From contig NZ_LR594659.1 in NCBI RefSeq assembly GCF_901827155.1, forward strand, positions 2,852,001 to 2,916,000: a DNA stretch of 64,000 nt. The letters are read 5' to 3'. A program made the position numbers and the translations under genes. Shown in pieces: positions 17,106 to 26,311 of this stretch. The DNA comes from Variovorax sp. PBL-H6 (GTDB taxonomy: Bacteria > Pseudomonadota > Gammaproteobacteria > Burkholderiales > Burkholderiaceae_C). Under the pieces are notes generated by a model. It made no database searches. It saw only the letters and a list, made by a program, of their open reading frames with translations, and had not been told where the DNA came from. Position 1 is the stretch's first letter, and every line of letters starts with the position of its first letter.

Positions 17106-18659
17106 CTACAGCAGCCACTCGATCGGCAGCAGCGACAGGAAGTCGACCCACAAGCGCCGCAGTCCGCCGGTATCGGGCTCGCTGCGGTAGCGTGTCTCGC
17201 CGTCGGGGCCGCGGTCGATCCACTCCACGCCGGTGCCTTGTCGGGGCAGGCGCACCTCGTAGGCCTGGGTCGGCACCGCCTGATCGATCTCCACCCCCAG
17301 GCGGCGCGCGAGCGTGGGGCTGTCGATCACCACGCCCATCTCGGTGTTGAGATGCACTGAGCGCGGATCGAGGTTGAGCGAGCCGACGAAGATGCGGCTG
17401 CGGTCCACCGCAAAGGTCTTGGCATGCAGGCTCGCCGCCGAGCTGCCGCCCGGGTTGCGGCGCCTTTCCTCCTCCGGCCTCGGCGGCGGCGCGGCACTGG
17501 GCTTGAGCTCGAAGAGGATGACGCCGGCGGCCAGCAGGTCCTTGCGGTAGCGGGCATAGCCGGCATGCACCGCGGCGACATCGGTCGCGGCCAGCGAGTT
17601 GGTCAGCACGCGCACCGCCACCCCGCGCCGGGCCAGCGCGGCAAGCTCCTGCGCCCCCTCCGGGCCGGGCACGAAGTAGGGCGACACCAGATCGAGTTCG
17701 CGCTGGGGGTCACCCATCGCTTCCTTGAGCAGGGGAAACATGAGCTGCTGCTCGTGCCCGTCGCGCGCCTGCACCTTCGACGGGAGGTCGCTCACCACGT
17801 GCGCATCGGCCCACTCGAAGGGCAGGCGGCGCGCGGCCACCTCGCGCATCAGCGGCGTCTGGCGCACGGCCTCCAGATAGTCCTGCGTCTGCGGCTGCTG
17901 GCCCAGGCCGGCCCATTGTGCGAGCAGCCGCGCCGCCGCGTCGGGCGGCGGCTTGCCGAGCAGGGCAGTGGCGGGGTAGGCGGCCTCGCTGTTCCAGTAC
18001 AGGTCGAACTGGCGCGAGACCTCGCGCACCACCGGCCCGACCGTGACGACGTCGAGGTCCTGGAAGCCGAGCAGCTGGTTGGCCCCGTAGTATTCGTCGC
18101 CCACATTGCGTCCCCCCACGATGGCGACCTGGTTGTCCGCCGTGAAGGACTTGTTGTGCATCCGGCGGTTGACGCGCGAGAAGTCGAGTGCAAAGTCGCC
18201 TGCCCGGAGGCTGCGGTTGGCGAAGGGGTTGAAAAGCCGGACCTCGAGGTTCGGATGCGCATCGAGCACGGCCAGCATGCCGTCGAGCCCGCTGGTGTTG
18301 TTGTCGTCGATCAGCAGGCGCACGCGCACGCCGCGCTCGGCCGCCCTCCAGGCGGCCTCGAACAGCAGTTGCCCCGTGGTGTCCCCGCGCCAGATGTAGT
18401 ACTGCATGTCCAGGCTGCGCTCGGCGGCCTGGGCCAGCGCCATCCGCGCCGCGAAGGCCTCGCGGGCATCGATCAGCGGCAGGATGCCGGTGAGTCCCGC
18501 ATGCGCGGCCAGCTCGGGCGCCAGGGCGCGGCCGAGGAAGGTGTCGTCGGTACTCGTGAAGGCGGACGAGGGCGGGCGCTCGACCGTGGCCGGCAGCGTC
18601 GCGCAGGCCGCGAGGAGGAGTGCCAGTGAAAGTGCAAGGAGCGCGCGCAGGGATCGCAT
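17106..18659 (-). CDS. Phospholipase D family lipoprotein, cardiolipin synthase C-like
   Basis: The 517-residue protein starts with a lipoprotein signal (lipobox LAAC, Cys19) and carries two HKD motifs, HNKSFTAD near residue 170 and HAKTFAVD near residue 411. These define the phospholipase D active site formed by two half-domains. Length and layout match ClsC-type phosphatidyltransferases, which condense phosphatidylglycerol with another phospholipid to make cardiolipin. A DUF-free C-terminus ends in a hydrophobic patch (LLPIEWLL). Its neighbour pssA also makes phospholipid, so the pairing fits membrane lipid synthesis. Another phospholipase D activity cannot be excluded. Confidence 0.85.
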   Translation of the reverse strand: MRSLRALLALSLALLLAACATLPATVERPPSSAFTSTDDTFLGRALAPELAAHAGLTGILPLIDAREAFAARMALAQAAERSLDMQYYIWRGDTTGQLLFEAAWRAAERGVRVRLLIDDNNTSGLDGMLAVLDAHPNLEVRLFNPFANRSLRAGDFALDFSRVNRRMHNKSFTADNQVAIVGGRNVGDEYYGANQLLGFQDLDVVTVGPVVREVSRQFDLYWNSEAAYPATALLGKPPPDAAARLLAQWAGLGQQPQTQDYLEAVRQTPLMREVAARRLPFEWADAHVVSDLPSKVQARDGHEQQLMFPLLKEAMGDPQRELDLVSPYFVPGPEGAQELAALARRGVAVRVLTNSLAATDVAAVHAGYARYRKDLLAAGVILFELKPSAAPPPRPEEERRRNPGGSSAASLHAKTFAVDRSRIFVGSLNLDPRSVHLNTEMGVVIDSPTLARRLGVEIDQAVPTQAYEVRLPRQGTGVEWIDRGPDGETRYRSEPDTGGLRRLWVDFLSLLPIEWLL

Positions 18660-18696
18660 GCCGGGAGCGTAACCGGCGTGCCGGGCGCGCAGACGG

Positions 18697-19341
18697 CTAC
18701 AGCTTCGGAATTCGCAGCGTCTTGCTGATCATCAGCGTCCCCGACAGCGCGAACAGCAGCGTCAGCGGATGCAGCACCCACGGCCCGAGCGTCCACGCGC
18801 CTCCCCATACGGCGTCGCCGAGGCGGCCCTGCCAGGCCGCCCAGGCCAGCACGCCGACGAGCACCACGCTGGTCGGGATCGGCGTGCCCTCGAAGTACTT
18901 GACCTTGTCGCTGCCGGCCGAAAGCGACTCTGCAGTGACGTTGTAGCGGGCCAGCCGGCTCACGCCGCAGCAGACGAAGTAGGTGAGGACCAGGCAATCC
19001 CAGCCGCCGTCCAGCCCGGCGGCAAAGCCGAGGGCGGCAGGCGCGACGCCGAAGGAGATCACGTCGGCCAGCGAATCGAGCTCGCGCCCGAGCGCCGATT
19101 GCGTCTGCCGCCATCGCGCGATGCGGCCGTCGAAGACGTCGAAGATGAAGGCGGCGGGCGCCAGGGCCGCGGCCCACAGGAAGTGCGTGAGCTGCTGGCT
19201 CGCGACGTAAGCCATCGCCAGGAACACGACGCCGACCCCGCAGGCCGCGTTGCCGAGCGTGAAGAAGTCGGCCAGGTGGAAGCCTCGGATCATCGAGAAG
19301 TGCTTGCGGGGCCGCGCCGCGACCGGGGAAGGGGTGGACAT
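18697..19341 (-). CDS. pssA: CDP-diacylglycerol-serine O-phosphatidyltransferase
   Basis: The 214-residue integral membrane protein has the CDP-alcohol phosphatidyltransferase signature DG-x2-AR-x8-G-x3-D-x3-D, seen as DGRIAR followed by GRELDSLAD. The opening MIRGFHLADFFTLGN is typical of the PssA branch, which makes phosphatidylserine from CDP-diacylglycerol and serine, the precursor of phosphatidylethanolamine. About six to eight hydrophobic segments follow. ATG 19341 (MSTPSPVAARPRKHF) is chosen because the 92 further upstream codons of open frame show no similarity. It lies 37 nt before the phospholipase D-like gene on the same strand. Confidence 0.88.
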   Translation of the reverse strand: MSTPSPVAARPRKHFSMIRGFHLADFFTLGNAACGVGVVFLAMAYVASQQLTHFLWAAALAPAAFIFDVFDGRIARWRQTQSALGRELDSLADVISFGVAPAALGFAAGLDGGWDCLVLTYFVCCGVSRLARYNVTAESLSAGSDKVKYFEGTPIPTSVVLVGVLAWAAWQGRLGDAVWGGAWTLGPWVLHPLTLLFALSGTLMISKTLRIPKL

Positions 19342-19417
19342 GTCTGCGCTTCGGTGGGTCGGGATGCGATGCACCTTAGCGCAACTGGCGCCGGCCGCGT
19401 GTAGTCGCCGTCCGATG

Positions 19418-20869
19418 TCAGCCGCCCGCTCGAATGTTCTTCTCGAAGGCGTCGATGGCGGGCGGCACCTGCCGGGCCACCCGGAGCACCAGGTCGCGGC
19501 GCTGGGGCGCCTCGCGCCAGCGCAGGCGGGCATCGCTGTCCCAGTCCGGATGGCTGCGCGCGGGCTGGGCGGCGCGCACCAGCCCGGCCAGCGGACGCCG
19601 GGCGGCTTCGAGGTCATCCATCGGCGCGTCCGCCGGCACGTGGGCAGCGACGCGATCGACGGCGGCGTGCCCGCGCTGCTCCAGCGCGCACAGCAGCCTC
19701 AGTTGCCAACCCGCAAGCACGACCAGCACACGGTCTTCGACCGTGAGCTCGTGGACGTCGCGCAGCTTGTTGGCGAGCTTGCGGCCCAGCGGCCCGAAGC
19801 CCTGCGAGAGCGCGCCGCCGATCGCCCCACCCAACGCTGCGCCAGCGCCCAGCGAAAGGCCGGCCAGCGCCAGATCGGCCACCACGCCGACCGCGGCGCC
19901 CACCGCCACGCCCTTGCCGAGCAGGATTCCGGCATTCTTCAGCGCCTCGGGATGGAAGAAGTCCATGGTCCAGCGGCCTGCCAGCAGCGGCAGTGGCGCC
20001 TCGTCGGCATCGTTCTCGCGAAAGCCATAGAGCGCGAGCAGGTCGGAGGCACAGCGCTGCGCCTTGTCGAACACGGCCTTCTGCAGGCCGGCGACCAGGC
20101 GCTCGCGGCTGCTTTCGATCTCGAACTCGACCGCCGAGGCGGTGCGTCGCATCGCCGCCGCATCGACCAGCAGCTCGGCGATGCGCTCACCGGCCGCTTC
20201 GCGGCGCCGGGCGGCTTCCTCCTCGAGAAAGGCGGCGATCCGGTCGAGCTGCGCACGCCGGTCGCGCAGCAGCGTGGCGAGGTCGCGGTAGAGCTCGCGC
20301 TCGGCGCCGACGAAGGGCGCGGCGGCGTCGAAGCGCACCACCACGTGCAGACCGTAGGCGGGGAGCAGCGCCTTCCAGGCGTCCTCCCGGCTTCCCGCGT
20401 CGCGCAGGAAGTTCATCACCGGCAGCAGCGGCCGGGCGCAGGCGCCGAGCAGCTCGATCTCGGCGCGGAACTTGGGCAGCACCGGCTCGCGCGCATCGAT
20501 CACCAGGAAGGCGGCATCGACCTCCAGCAGGGCGCGCAGCACCTTGGCCTCCTGTTCGAACACGCCGTGCGCCTCGGGCCCGCCCAGGAAGCGCCGGATG
20601 CGCTCGGGCGGGGTGAGCTCGCCGCGCTCGTCGAGGGCGTCGATGTGCTCTCGCAGCGCGACGGCGTCTTCCAGCCCCGGCGTGTCCAGGAAACGCACCG
20701 CGGCGCGGCCGTCCACCAGCAGCTCGATGGCCTCGACATGGCGCGTGGTGCCGGGCTGCCCCGACACCTCGCCGAAGTTCACGCGCCGCGCCAGCGTGCG
20801 CAGCAGCGAGGTCTTGCCGGCATTGGTGTGGCCGACCACGGCGATGCGGATGGGATCCTGGAAGCTCAC
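19418..20869 (-). CDS. DUF3482 family GTPase
   Basis: The 483-residue protein has G1 GHTNAGKTS near its N-terminus, a G2 threonine in GQPGTTRHVE and G3 DTPGLED; the expected NKxD is replaced by NFLRD. A long C-terminal part holds glycine-rich hydrophobic helices (AVGAAVGVVADLALAGL), suggesting membrane contact. This matches DUF3482 GTPases, encoded with DUF2868 proteins in beta- and gammaproteobacteria; function unknown. The GTG start at 20869 overlaps the upstream stop by 4 nt (GTGA), which decides the start against a longer frame to 21001. Confidence 0.85.
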   Translation of the reverse strand: MSFQDPIRIAVVGHTNAGKTSLLRTLARRVNFGEVSGQPGTTRHVEAIELLVDGRAAVRFLDTPGLEDAVALREHIDALDERGELTPPERIRRFLGGPEAHGVFEQEAKVLRALLEVDAAFLVIDAREPVLPKFRAEIELLGACARPLLPVMNFLRDAGSREDAWKALLPAYGLHVVVRFDAAAPFVGAERELYRDLATLLRDRRAQLDRIAAFLEEEAARRREAAGERIAELLVDAAAMRRTASAVEFEIESSRERLVAGLQKAVFDKAQRCASDLLALYGFRENDADEAPLPLLAGRWTMDFFHPEALKNAGILLGKGVAVGAAVGVVADLALAGLSLGAGAALGGAIGGALSQGFGPLGRKLANKLRDVHELTVEDRVLVVLAGWQLRLLCALEQRGHAAVDRVAAHVPADAPMDDLEAARRPLAGLVRAAQPARSHPDWDSDARLRWREAPQRRDLVLRVARQVPPAIDAFEKNIRAGG

Positions 20870-22248
20870 GTCCAGCCGCGCAGCGCGCCCCGTGCTTCGT
20901 CGCTGGCTTCGATGCGCTCGAGGCCGGCATCCGCCAGCCAGGCGAGCCATCGGCTGCGCGCCTCGGGCGTGGCGCCGCTGCCTTGCAGCCAGAGACGGCA
21001 TTCGGTGCTGAGTGCGGCGACTTCGCGCAGGAAGCGCTCGGTGCCGCGGTCGGGGCTGGCGGCGCCGTTGCAGCCGACCAGCACCCGGCGCGGCCGCAGC
21101 CGTGAAAGCAGGTCCAGCGCCTCGCGGCGTGCGCCGGCGCTGCCGTCGACGCGCAGCGGCTGCGCGCCGGCGATGTCGAGCGCGGCCGGCGGCCAGGGCA
21201 GCTCTTCGGGCAGCTCGAAACCGATCGCCATCAGCGTGTCGCGGGTCTGGTCCGCCGCCAGGCCGCCCAGGGCGTCATGCCGCGCACTGCCCGGATCGGC
21301 ATCGACGATCTGCCGCGGCGCCAGAGCCTCGAAGCGAGCCAGAAGGCGGCGGTGATAGGGCTGCGACCGGTCGGGCTGCAGCGCCCCGCGGCGCGAGCGC
21401 CAGACGGCCGCGCACAGCAGCGTGAAGAACAGGCGCGGCAGCAGCCCATAGACCAGGATGCAGCCGGTGAGCCAAAGCGCCCAGTCGCGCTGGCCGGCGG
21501 TGGCCGCCTGCGGCGACAAGACGGTCTGCGCATCCGGCACCGGAAAACCCAGCCAGGCCGGCGCTCGCCCCAGCCATTGGACGGCGCGCACGAAGAAGGC
21601 CGGGTCGAGGATGGTGGTCTCCCAGCTCAGCGTGTAGCTGCGGAAGGCCAGCGCGAACAGCAGCACCGCGAGCACCACGGCGAAGGAGAGCGACCAGATC
21701 GCATGGCTGACGAAGCCCAGCGCCCAGGGCGCGAGCCGCGCGCGCACCAGCAGCCGCGTGGCCGCCCGCAGCAGCAGAGGCGCCTGGCCCTGGCGCCCGC
21801 CAGCCACGCGTGCCGTGAGCGCCAGCCAGAGCCAGCCGAGGGAGAGATTGAGGGAGCCCAGGGGCAGCACCAGGCCGAGCAGCCACAGCAGCAGGGTCAG
21901 CAGATGCAGGCCGAGAAGGCTGGCCAGCGCCACCACGACGTTGATGCTGCGTTCGTTGCCGCCGACCACACTGCCGGCGAGCGTCAGGCCGCCAAGCACG
22001 ATGAGCGCGACCAGCGCCAGCAGGATCCATGGCGCGCACGCACGGGCGCGTGCCAGCTCGTCTTGCAGTCCGAGGCGCTGCCCCAGAACGCGGGCGCGCT
22101 CGACAATTCGTCCGTCGCCATCGGCGCGCGCTGCCATCGCCTGGCGGATGGCCTGCGCATCGTCGAGCGGGCCGGCTTCTTCGACCAGTTGCACCGCTTC
22201 GGCGATCGCCGCATCCTGAAAAGAAAAGGGGAGCGCTCCGGGATTCAA
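20866..22248 (-). CDS. DUF2868 family membrane protein
   Basis: The 460-residue protein has a soluble N-terminal part (1-70), at least four transmembrane segments between about residues 72 and 300, and a soluble C-terminal domain. Sequence order and the immediately overlapping DUF3482 GTPase gene match the conserved DUF2868-DUF3482 pair, thought to form a membrane-linked GTPase system of unknown purpose. GGAAG lies about 8 nt before ATG 22248. A CATAAT hexamer (22274-22279, minus strand) fits a -10 about 25 nt upstream; no -35 is clear. Confidence 0.85.
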   Translation of the reverse strand: MNPGALPFSFQDAAIAEAVQLVEEAGPLDDAQAIRQAMAARADGDGRIVERARVLGQRLGLQDELARARACAPWILLALVALIVLGGLTLAGSVVGGNERSINVVVALASLLGLHLLTLLLWLLGLVLPLGSLNLSLGWLWLALTARVAGGRQGQAPLLLRAATRLLVRARLAPWALGFVSHAIWSLSFAVVLAVLLFALAFRSYTLSWETTILDPAFFVRAVQWLGRAPAWLGFPVPDAQTVLSPQAATAGQRDWALWLTGCILVYGLLPRLFFTLLCAAVWRSRRGALQPDRSQPYHRRLLARFEALAPRQIVDADPGSARHDALGGLAADQTRDTLMAIGFELPEELPWPPAALDIAGAQPLRVDGSAGARREALDLLSRLRPRRVLVGCNGAASPDRGTERFLREVAALSTECRLWLQGSGATPEARSRWLAWLADAGLERIEASDEARGALRGWT

Positions 22249-22317
22249 CGGCTTCCTTCGAGAAGAGCGCGGAATTATGCCCGGGGGCGCTTTTCGTCTT
22301 GGGGCGGCCCGGCGACG

Positions 22318-22343
22318 AAAAACGGGGCCGCGACCGGCCCCGT
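22318..22343 (-). terminator. Rho-independent terminator after the 24-residue membrane protein gene
   Basis: On the minus strand a perfect 8-bp GC stem (ACGGGGCC/GGCCCCGT, 6-nt loop) is followed by TTTTT. It lies 45 nt past the small-gene stop. A second 7-bp hairpin with a CGGC-type tetraloop (22348-22365) stands just before it. Confidence 0.85.
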
Positions 22344-22387
22344 GGTACTGCCTCCGGCGAGGCAGGAAGGTTCAGCGCTGGCGGGGG

Positions 22388-22462
22388 TCAGCGCAGTCCG
22401 AAGAAGGACAGAACGGCCACGACGACTACGACCAGACCGACGATATAAATGATGGAATTCAC
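22388..22462 (-). CDS. 24-residue single-pass membrane microprotein
   Basis: A GTG at 22462 opens 24 codons encoding MNSIIYIVGL, a run of five valines, and AVLSFFGLR before TGA. That is one hydrophobic helix with a short polar end, typical of small membrane proteins. AGGAG stands 8 nt before the start, and a strong terminator follows 45 nt after the stop, so a discrete gene end is well supported. It lies 19 nt after the ABC exporter gene and may be co-transcribed with it. I recall similar uncharacterised short proteins in Comamonadaceae, but no function. Confidence 0.72.
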   Translation of the reverse strand: MNSIIYIVGLVVVVVAVLSFFGLR

Positions 22463-22481
22463 GGCGCAGGCTCCTCTTGCG

Positions 22482-24479
22482 TTAAGACCGCTCCAGCTTG
22501 CCCGCAACGGGCTGGCGAGTTGTAGTCACCGAACCTCGCGCGCTGTAGGACTCGCCAGGGATTCCGGGTCCCTCGCCATCACCTTCTTCGTCGTCCTCGC
22601 CCAGGAAGCCGCCGCTCTGATGCGCCCACAGCCGCGCGTAGAGCCCGCCGCGCGCAAGCAGCGTGTGGTGGTCGCCCTGTTCGACCACGCGGCCCTGGTC
22701 GAGCACGATCAGCCGGTCCATGGCCGCGATGGTCGAAAGCCGGTGCGCGATCGCGATCACGGTCTTGCCCTCCATCAACCGGTACAGGCTGGCCTGGATC
22801 GCAGCCTCGACCTCGGAGTCGAGCGCGCTGGTGGCCTCGTCGAGCAGCAGGATCGGCGCGTCCTTCAGCATCACGCGCGCGATGGCAATGCGCTGGCGCT
22901 GGCCGCCCGAGAGCTTGACCCCGCGTTCGCCCACGTGCGCCTCGTAGCCGCGGCGGCCGTTCGGGTCGCCCAGCGTCTGGATGAAGTCGTGCGCCTCGGC
23001 GCGCTCGGCCGCCGCGCGGATTGCCGCCGGGCTCGCATCGGTCTGCCCGTAAGCAATGTTGTCGGCCACCGAGCGGTGCAGCAGCGAGGTGTCCTGCGTC
23101 ACCATGCCGATGTGCGCGCGCAGCGAGTCCTGCGTGACGTGCGCGATGTCCTGGCCGTCGACCAGGATGCGGCCGCTTTCGAGGTCGTGAAAGCGCAGCA
23201 GCAGATTGACCAGCGTGGACTTGCCGGCGCCGGAGCGGCCGACCAGGCCGATCTTCTCGCCGGGCGCAACGGTCAGCGTGAGGTCGTCGATCACGCGGCG
23301 GCCGCCTTCGTCCGGGTCGAGCCCGTATCCGAAGGTGACATGCTCGAAGCGGACCTCGCCGCGCGGCACCTCGAGGGTTGCGGCATCGGGCGCGTCGAGT
23401 ACGGTGCGCGGGCGCGACAGCGTCTTCATGCCGTCCTGCACCGTGCCGATGTTCTCGAACAGGCTGGTCATCTCCCACATGATCCAGTGCGACATGCCCT
23501 GCAGGCGCAGCGCCATCGCAGTGGCCGCCGCCACCGCGCCGACGCCCACCGCACCCTGCGACCACAGCCACAGGCCCATGCCCGCCATGCCGGCGGTCAG
23601 GCCCATGCTGAGCGTGTGGTTGGCGATCTCGAAAGCGCTCACCAGCCGCATCTGGCCGTAGCCCGTGGCCATGAAGTCCTGCATGGCCGCGCGCGCGAAG
23701 CCGGCCTCGCGATGCGCATGCGAGAACAGCTTGACGGTGGCGATGTTGGTGTAGGCGTCGGTAATGCGGCCGGTCATCATGGCGCGCGCATCGGCCTGGG
23801 CCTTGCCGATCTTGCCCAGCCGCGGGACGAAGAAGAACAGCATCGCGATGTAGAGCACGAGCCAGATCGCGAAGGGCAGCATCAGCTGGCGGTCGAGCAC
23901 GGCCGCCAGCACGATCATGGTGGCGACATAGACGCCCATGGCCACCAGCACGTCCGCCAGCACGAAGACGGTTTCGCGCACGGCCAGCGCCGTCTGCATC
24001 ACCTTGGCCGTGATACGGCCGGCGAACTCGTCCTGGTAGAAGGCCATGCTCTGGCCCAGCATCAGCCGATGAAAGTTCCAGCGCAGCCGCATCGGCAGGT
24101 TCACTGCCAGCGTCTGGTGCTTGACGATGGTCTGCAGCGCCACCACGGCGATGCTGGCGGCAAGGGCGATGCCCAGCCACATCAGCGTGGTGCCGCGCTC
24201 TTCCCACAGCCGCGCCGGCACCTGGTTGCCGAGCCAGTCGACGATGCGGCCCAGCATGGCGAACAGCAGCGCCTCGAAAGCCGACATCGCGGCGGTGAGC
24301 AGCGCCATCGCGAGGATCTTTCCGCGCAGGCCCTCGATGCAGGCCCAGAGAAATGCGAAGAACCCGTTTGGCGGAAGGCGGGGTTCGGCAGCAGGGTAGG
24401 GCTTGAGTAGTTTTTCGAAGTAGGTGAACAAGGGAGGCGCTCTTTTTAGAGGCGTCACTGTAGCCTTGCATATGCGCAT
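22482..24479 (-). CDS. ABC transporter, fused permease-ATPase (multidrug/lipid exporter type)
   Basis: The 665-residue protein has an N-terminal six-helix ABC exporter domain and a C-terminal nucleotide-binding domain: Walker A GRSGAGKST, signature LSGGQRQR, Walker B ILLLDEATSALD and H-loop IAHRLST. A hydrophilic acidic tail (GEDDEEGDGEG) follows. This is the homodimeric MsbA/multidrug exporter layout. The start is uncertain: ATG 24479 is used, but GTG 24458 has an AAGG 5 nt upstream and a TTG at the conserved FTYFEKLLKPYP block is possible. It is divergent from the dioxygenase gene. Substrate unknown. Confidence 0.88.
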   Translation of the reverse strand: MRICKATVTPLKRAPPLFTYFEKLLKPYPAAEPRLPPNGFFAFLWACIEGLRGKILAMALLTAAMSAFEALLFAMLGRIVDWLGNQVPARLWEERGTTLMWLGIALAASIAVVALQTIVKHQTLAVNLPMRLRWNFHRLMLGQSMAFYQDEFAGRITAKVMQTALAVRETVFVLADVLVAMGVYVATMIVLAAVLDRQLMLPFAIWLVLYIAMLFFFVPRLGKIGKAQADARAMMTGRITDAYTNIATVKLFSHAHREAGFARAAMQDFMATGYGQMRLVSAFEIANHTLSMGLTAGMAGMGLWLWSQGAVGVGAVAAATAMALRLQGMSHWIMWEMTSLFENIGTVQDGMKTLSRPRTVLDAPDAATLEVPRGEVRFEHVTFGYGLDPDEGGRRVIDDLTLTVAPGEKIGLVGRSGAGKSTLVNLLLRFHDLESGRILVDGQDIAHVTQDSLRAHIGMVTQDTSLLHRSVADNIAYGQTDASPAAIRAAAERAEAHDFIQTLGDPNGRRGYEAHVGERGVKLSGGQRQRIAIARVMLKDAPILLLDEATSALDSEVEAAIQASLYRLMEGKTVIAIAHRLSTIAAMDRLIVLDQGRVVEQGDHHTLLARGGLYARLWAHQSGGFLGEDDEEGDGEGPGIPGESYSARGSVTTTRQPVAGKLERS

Positions 24480-24566
24480 GCGCTGGGCGAGGGTTTCGCC
24501 GGGATTCCATGGCGAAGCCGTGCATCCTGGTCGCCCAAACCCTAGACTGCACCCGAGGAGCATTCC

Positions 24567-25397
24567 ATGAGCACGACCCCACAGACCCTTCCCACCTATT
24601 TCATCTCCCACGGCGGCGGCCCCTGGCCGTGGATGAAGAAGGAGATGGGCGATGCCTACGCACAGCTCGAAGCCGCGCTGGCCGACATGCCGCGCCAGAT
24701 CGGCCGCACGCCCGAAGCCATCCTGATGGTCTCCGCCCACTGGGAAGCGCCGGCCTTCACCGTCATGGGCAACCCGAAGCCGCCGATGATCTACGACTAC
24801 GGCGGCTTCCCCGAGCACACCTACCAGGTGCACTACGACGCCCCTGGCTCGCCCGCGCTGGCACGCCGCGTGCAGGGCCTGGTCGATGCGGCCGGCCTGC
24901 CGGCGGCCTTCGATGCCGAGCGCGGCTTCGACCACGGCATGTTCTCGCCGATGGCCGCGATCTACCCGAAGGCCGAGGTGCCGGTGGTGCAGCTGTCGCT
25001 AAGGAGCGGGCTCGACCCGGCCGAGCACGTGGCGCTGGGCCGCGCGCTGGCGCCGCTGCGCGACGAGAACGTACTGATCGTCGGCAGTGGCTTGAGCTAC
25101 CACAACCTGCGCAACTTCGGGCCGCAGGCGCGCGAGCCTTCGAGAGCCTTTGATGACTGGCTGGCGCAGACCGTGGATGCGGCGCCGGCGCAGCGCATCG
25201 AGCGCCTTCTGGCCTGGTCGCAGGCGCCGGCGGCGCGGATGGCGCATCCGCGCGAGGAGCACCTGATCCCGCTGATGGTCGCCGTGGGCGCGGCCGGACA
25301 GGATGCGGGCCTGCGCATCTACCACGAGGACGCCTTCATGGGCAGCATCGCGGTGTCGAGCTATCGCTTCGGTGCGGCAGCGGGCGATGCGGGCTGA
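24567..25397 (+). CDS. DODA-type extradiol ring-opening dioxygenase (LigB superfamily)
   Basis: The 276-residue protein has the class III extradiol dioxygenase pattern: FISHGGG (His15), SAHWE (His58) and FDHGMFSP, whose histidines bind the active-site metal. Members such as plant DODA and bacterial YgiD open catecholic rings, for example of DOPA; the bacterial substrate is usually unknown. GAGGAG precedes the ATG by about 6 nt. The stop overlaps the possible ATG of the next gene, suggesting an operon with the hydrolase, which could act on a ring-cleavage product (inference). Confidence 0.88.
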   Translation: MSTTPQTLPTYFISHGGGPWPWMKKEMGDAYAQLEAALADMPRQIGRTPEAILMVSAHWEAPAFTVMGNPKPPMIYDYGGFPEHTYQVHYDAPGSPALARRVQGLVDAAGLPAAFDAERGFDHGMFSPMAAIYPKAEVPVVQLSLRSGLDPAEHVALGRALAPLRDENVLIVGSGLSYHNLRNFGPQAREPSRAFDDWLAQTVDAAPAQRIERLLAWSQAPAARMAHPREEHLIPLMVAVGAAGQDAGLRIYHEDAFMGSIAVSSYRFGAAAGDAG

Positions 25398-26301
25398 GCG
25401 TGCACTGCACAATCGCCCGGTGCCTGAACACGCCATCTTCGACCCAGCCGCCGATGCGAGCGCGCATCGGCTGATCGCCCGCCTCGACGCGCTCTCCACC
25501 CATCATGACGTGCTGCATGCAGGCCGGCGCGTGCGCTGGCGCCGCTTCGGCGAAGACAACGGCCAGCGGCCGCCGCTGGTGCTCCTGCATGGCGGCCATG
25601 GCAGCTGGATGCACTGGTTGCGCAACATCGAGGCGCTTTGCGCCGCGCGCGCCGTGTGGCTGCCCGACATGCCCGGGTTCAACGACTCCGACACGCCGCC
25701 GCAGCCGGAGGCAGGCCAGGCGCCACTGGACCCGGCACTCGATGCGCTCGTCGGCTCGCTGGCGACGGCGATCGGTGCCGACGCTTCCATCGACCTGGCC
25801 GGCTTCTCCTTCGGCGGACTGGTCGCTTCGAAGTTCGCGCAGCGGCGCGGCCATGTGCGCCGACTCGCGCTGCTGGGCAGCGCAGGCCACGCCACCATGC
25901 GCCGCATGAGCGTGCAGATGATCAACTGGCGCGAGGCAAGGGACCGGCTCGAGGAGCGCTCGGCGCTGCTGCACAACCTGCGGGCACTGATGCTGCACGA
26001 TCCGGCTGCCATCGACCCGCTGGCCTTTGTCATCCACGATCTTTCCTGCCATGGCACGCGCTTTCGCAGCAAGGAAGTCTCGATGGCGGGCGGGCTGCAG
26101 GAGGCGCTCGACGCCTTCGCCGGACCGACGCTCCTGCTGTGGGGCGAGCATGACGTGACGGCCGATTCGCGCGCGCTGGTCGCGCAGCTCCTTGCGGGAC
26201 GTTCGCAGCGCAAGGGCATCGTGATCGACGGCGCAGGACACTGGGTGCAGTACGAGCAGGCGATGGAAGTCAACGCGTTGCTGCTGCGCTTCTTCGCCTG
26301 A
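25387..26301 (+). CDS. Alpha/beta-fold hydrolase
   Basis: The 304-residue protein has an oxyanion-hole LLHGGHGSW, the nucleophile elbow GFSFGG, the acid in GEHDVTAD and the histidine in GAGHWVQYEQ: a complete alpha/beta-hydrolase triad. It overlaps the dioxygenase stop by 11 nt from ATG 25387; GTG 25423, with a CACAAT-like hexamer just upstream, is an alternative. A hydrolase after a ring-opening dioxygenase suggests C-C bond hydrolysis of a cleavage product, but esterase or other activities fit equally well. Confidence 0.85.
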   Translation: MRAERALHNRPVPEHAIFDPAADASAHRLIARLDALSTHHDVLHAGRRVRWRRFGEDNGQRPPLVLLHGGHGSWMHWLRNIEALCAARAVWLPDMPGFNDSDTPPQPEAGQAPLDPALDALVGSLATAIGADASIDLAGFSFGGLVASKFAQRRGHVRRLALLGSAGHATMRRMSVQMINWREARDRLEERSALLHNLRALMLHDPAAIDPLAFVIHDLSCHGTRFRSKEVSMAGGLQEALDAFAGPTLLLWGEHDVTADSRALVAQLLAGRSQRKGIVIDGAGHWVQYEQAMEVNALLLRFFA

Positions 26302-26311
26302 AGCGAAGTCC

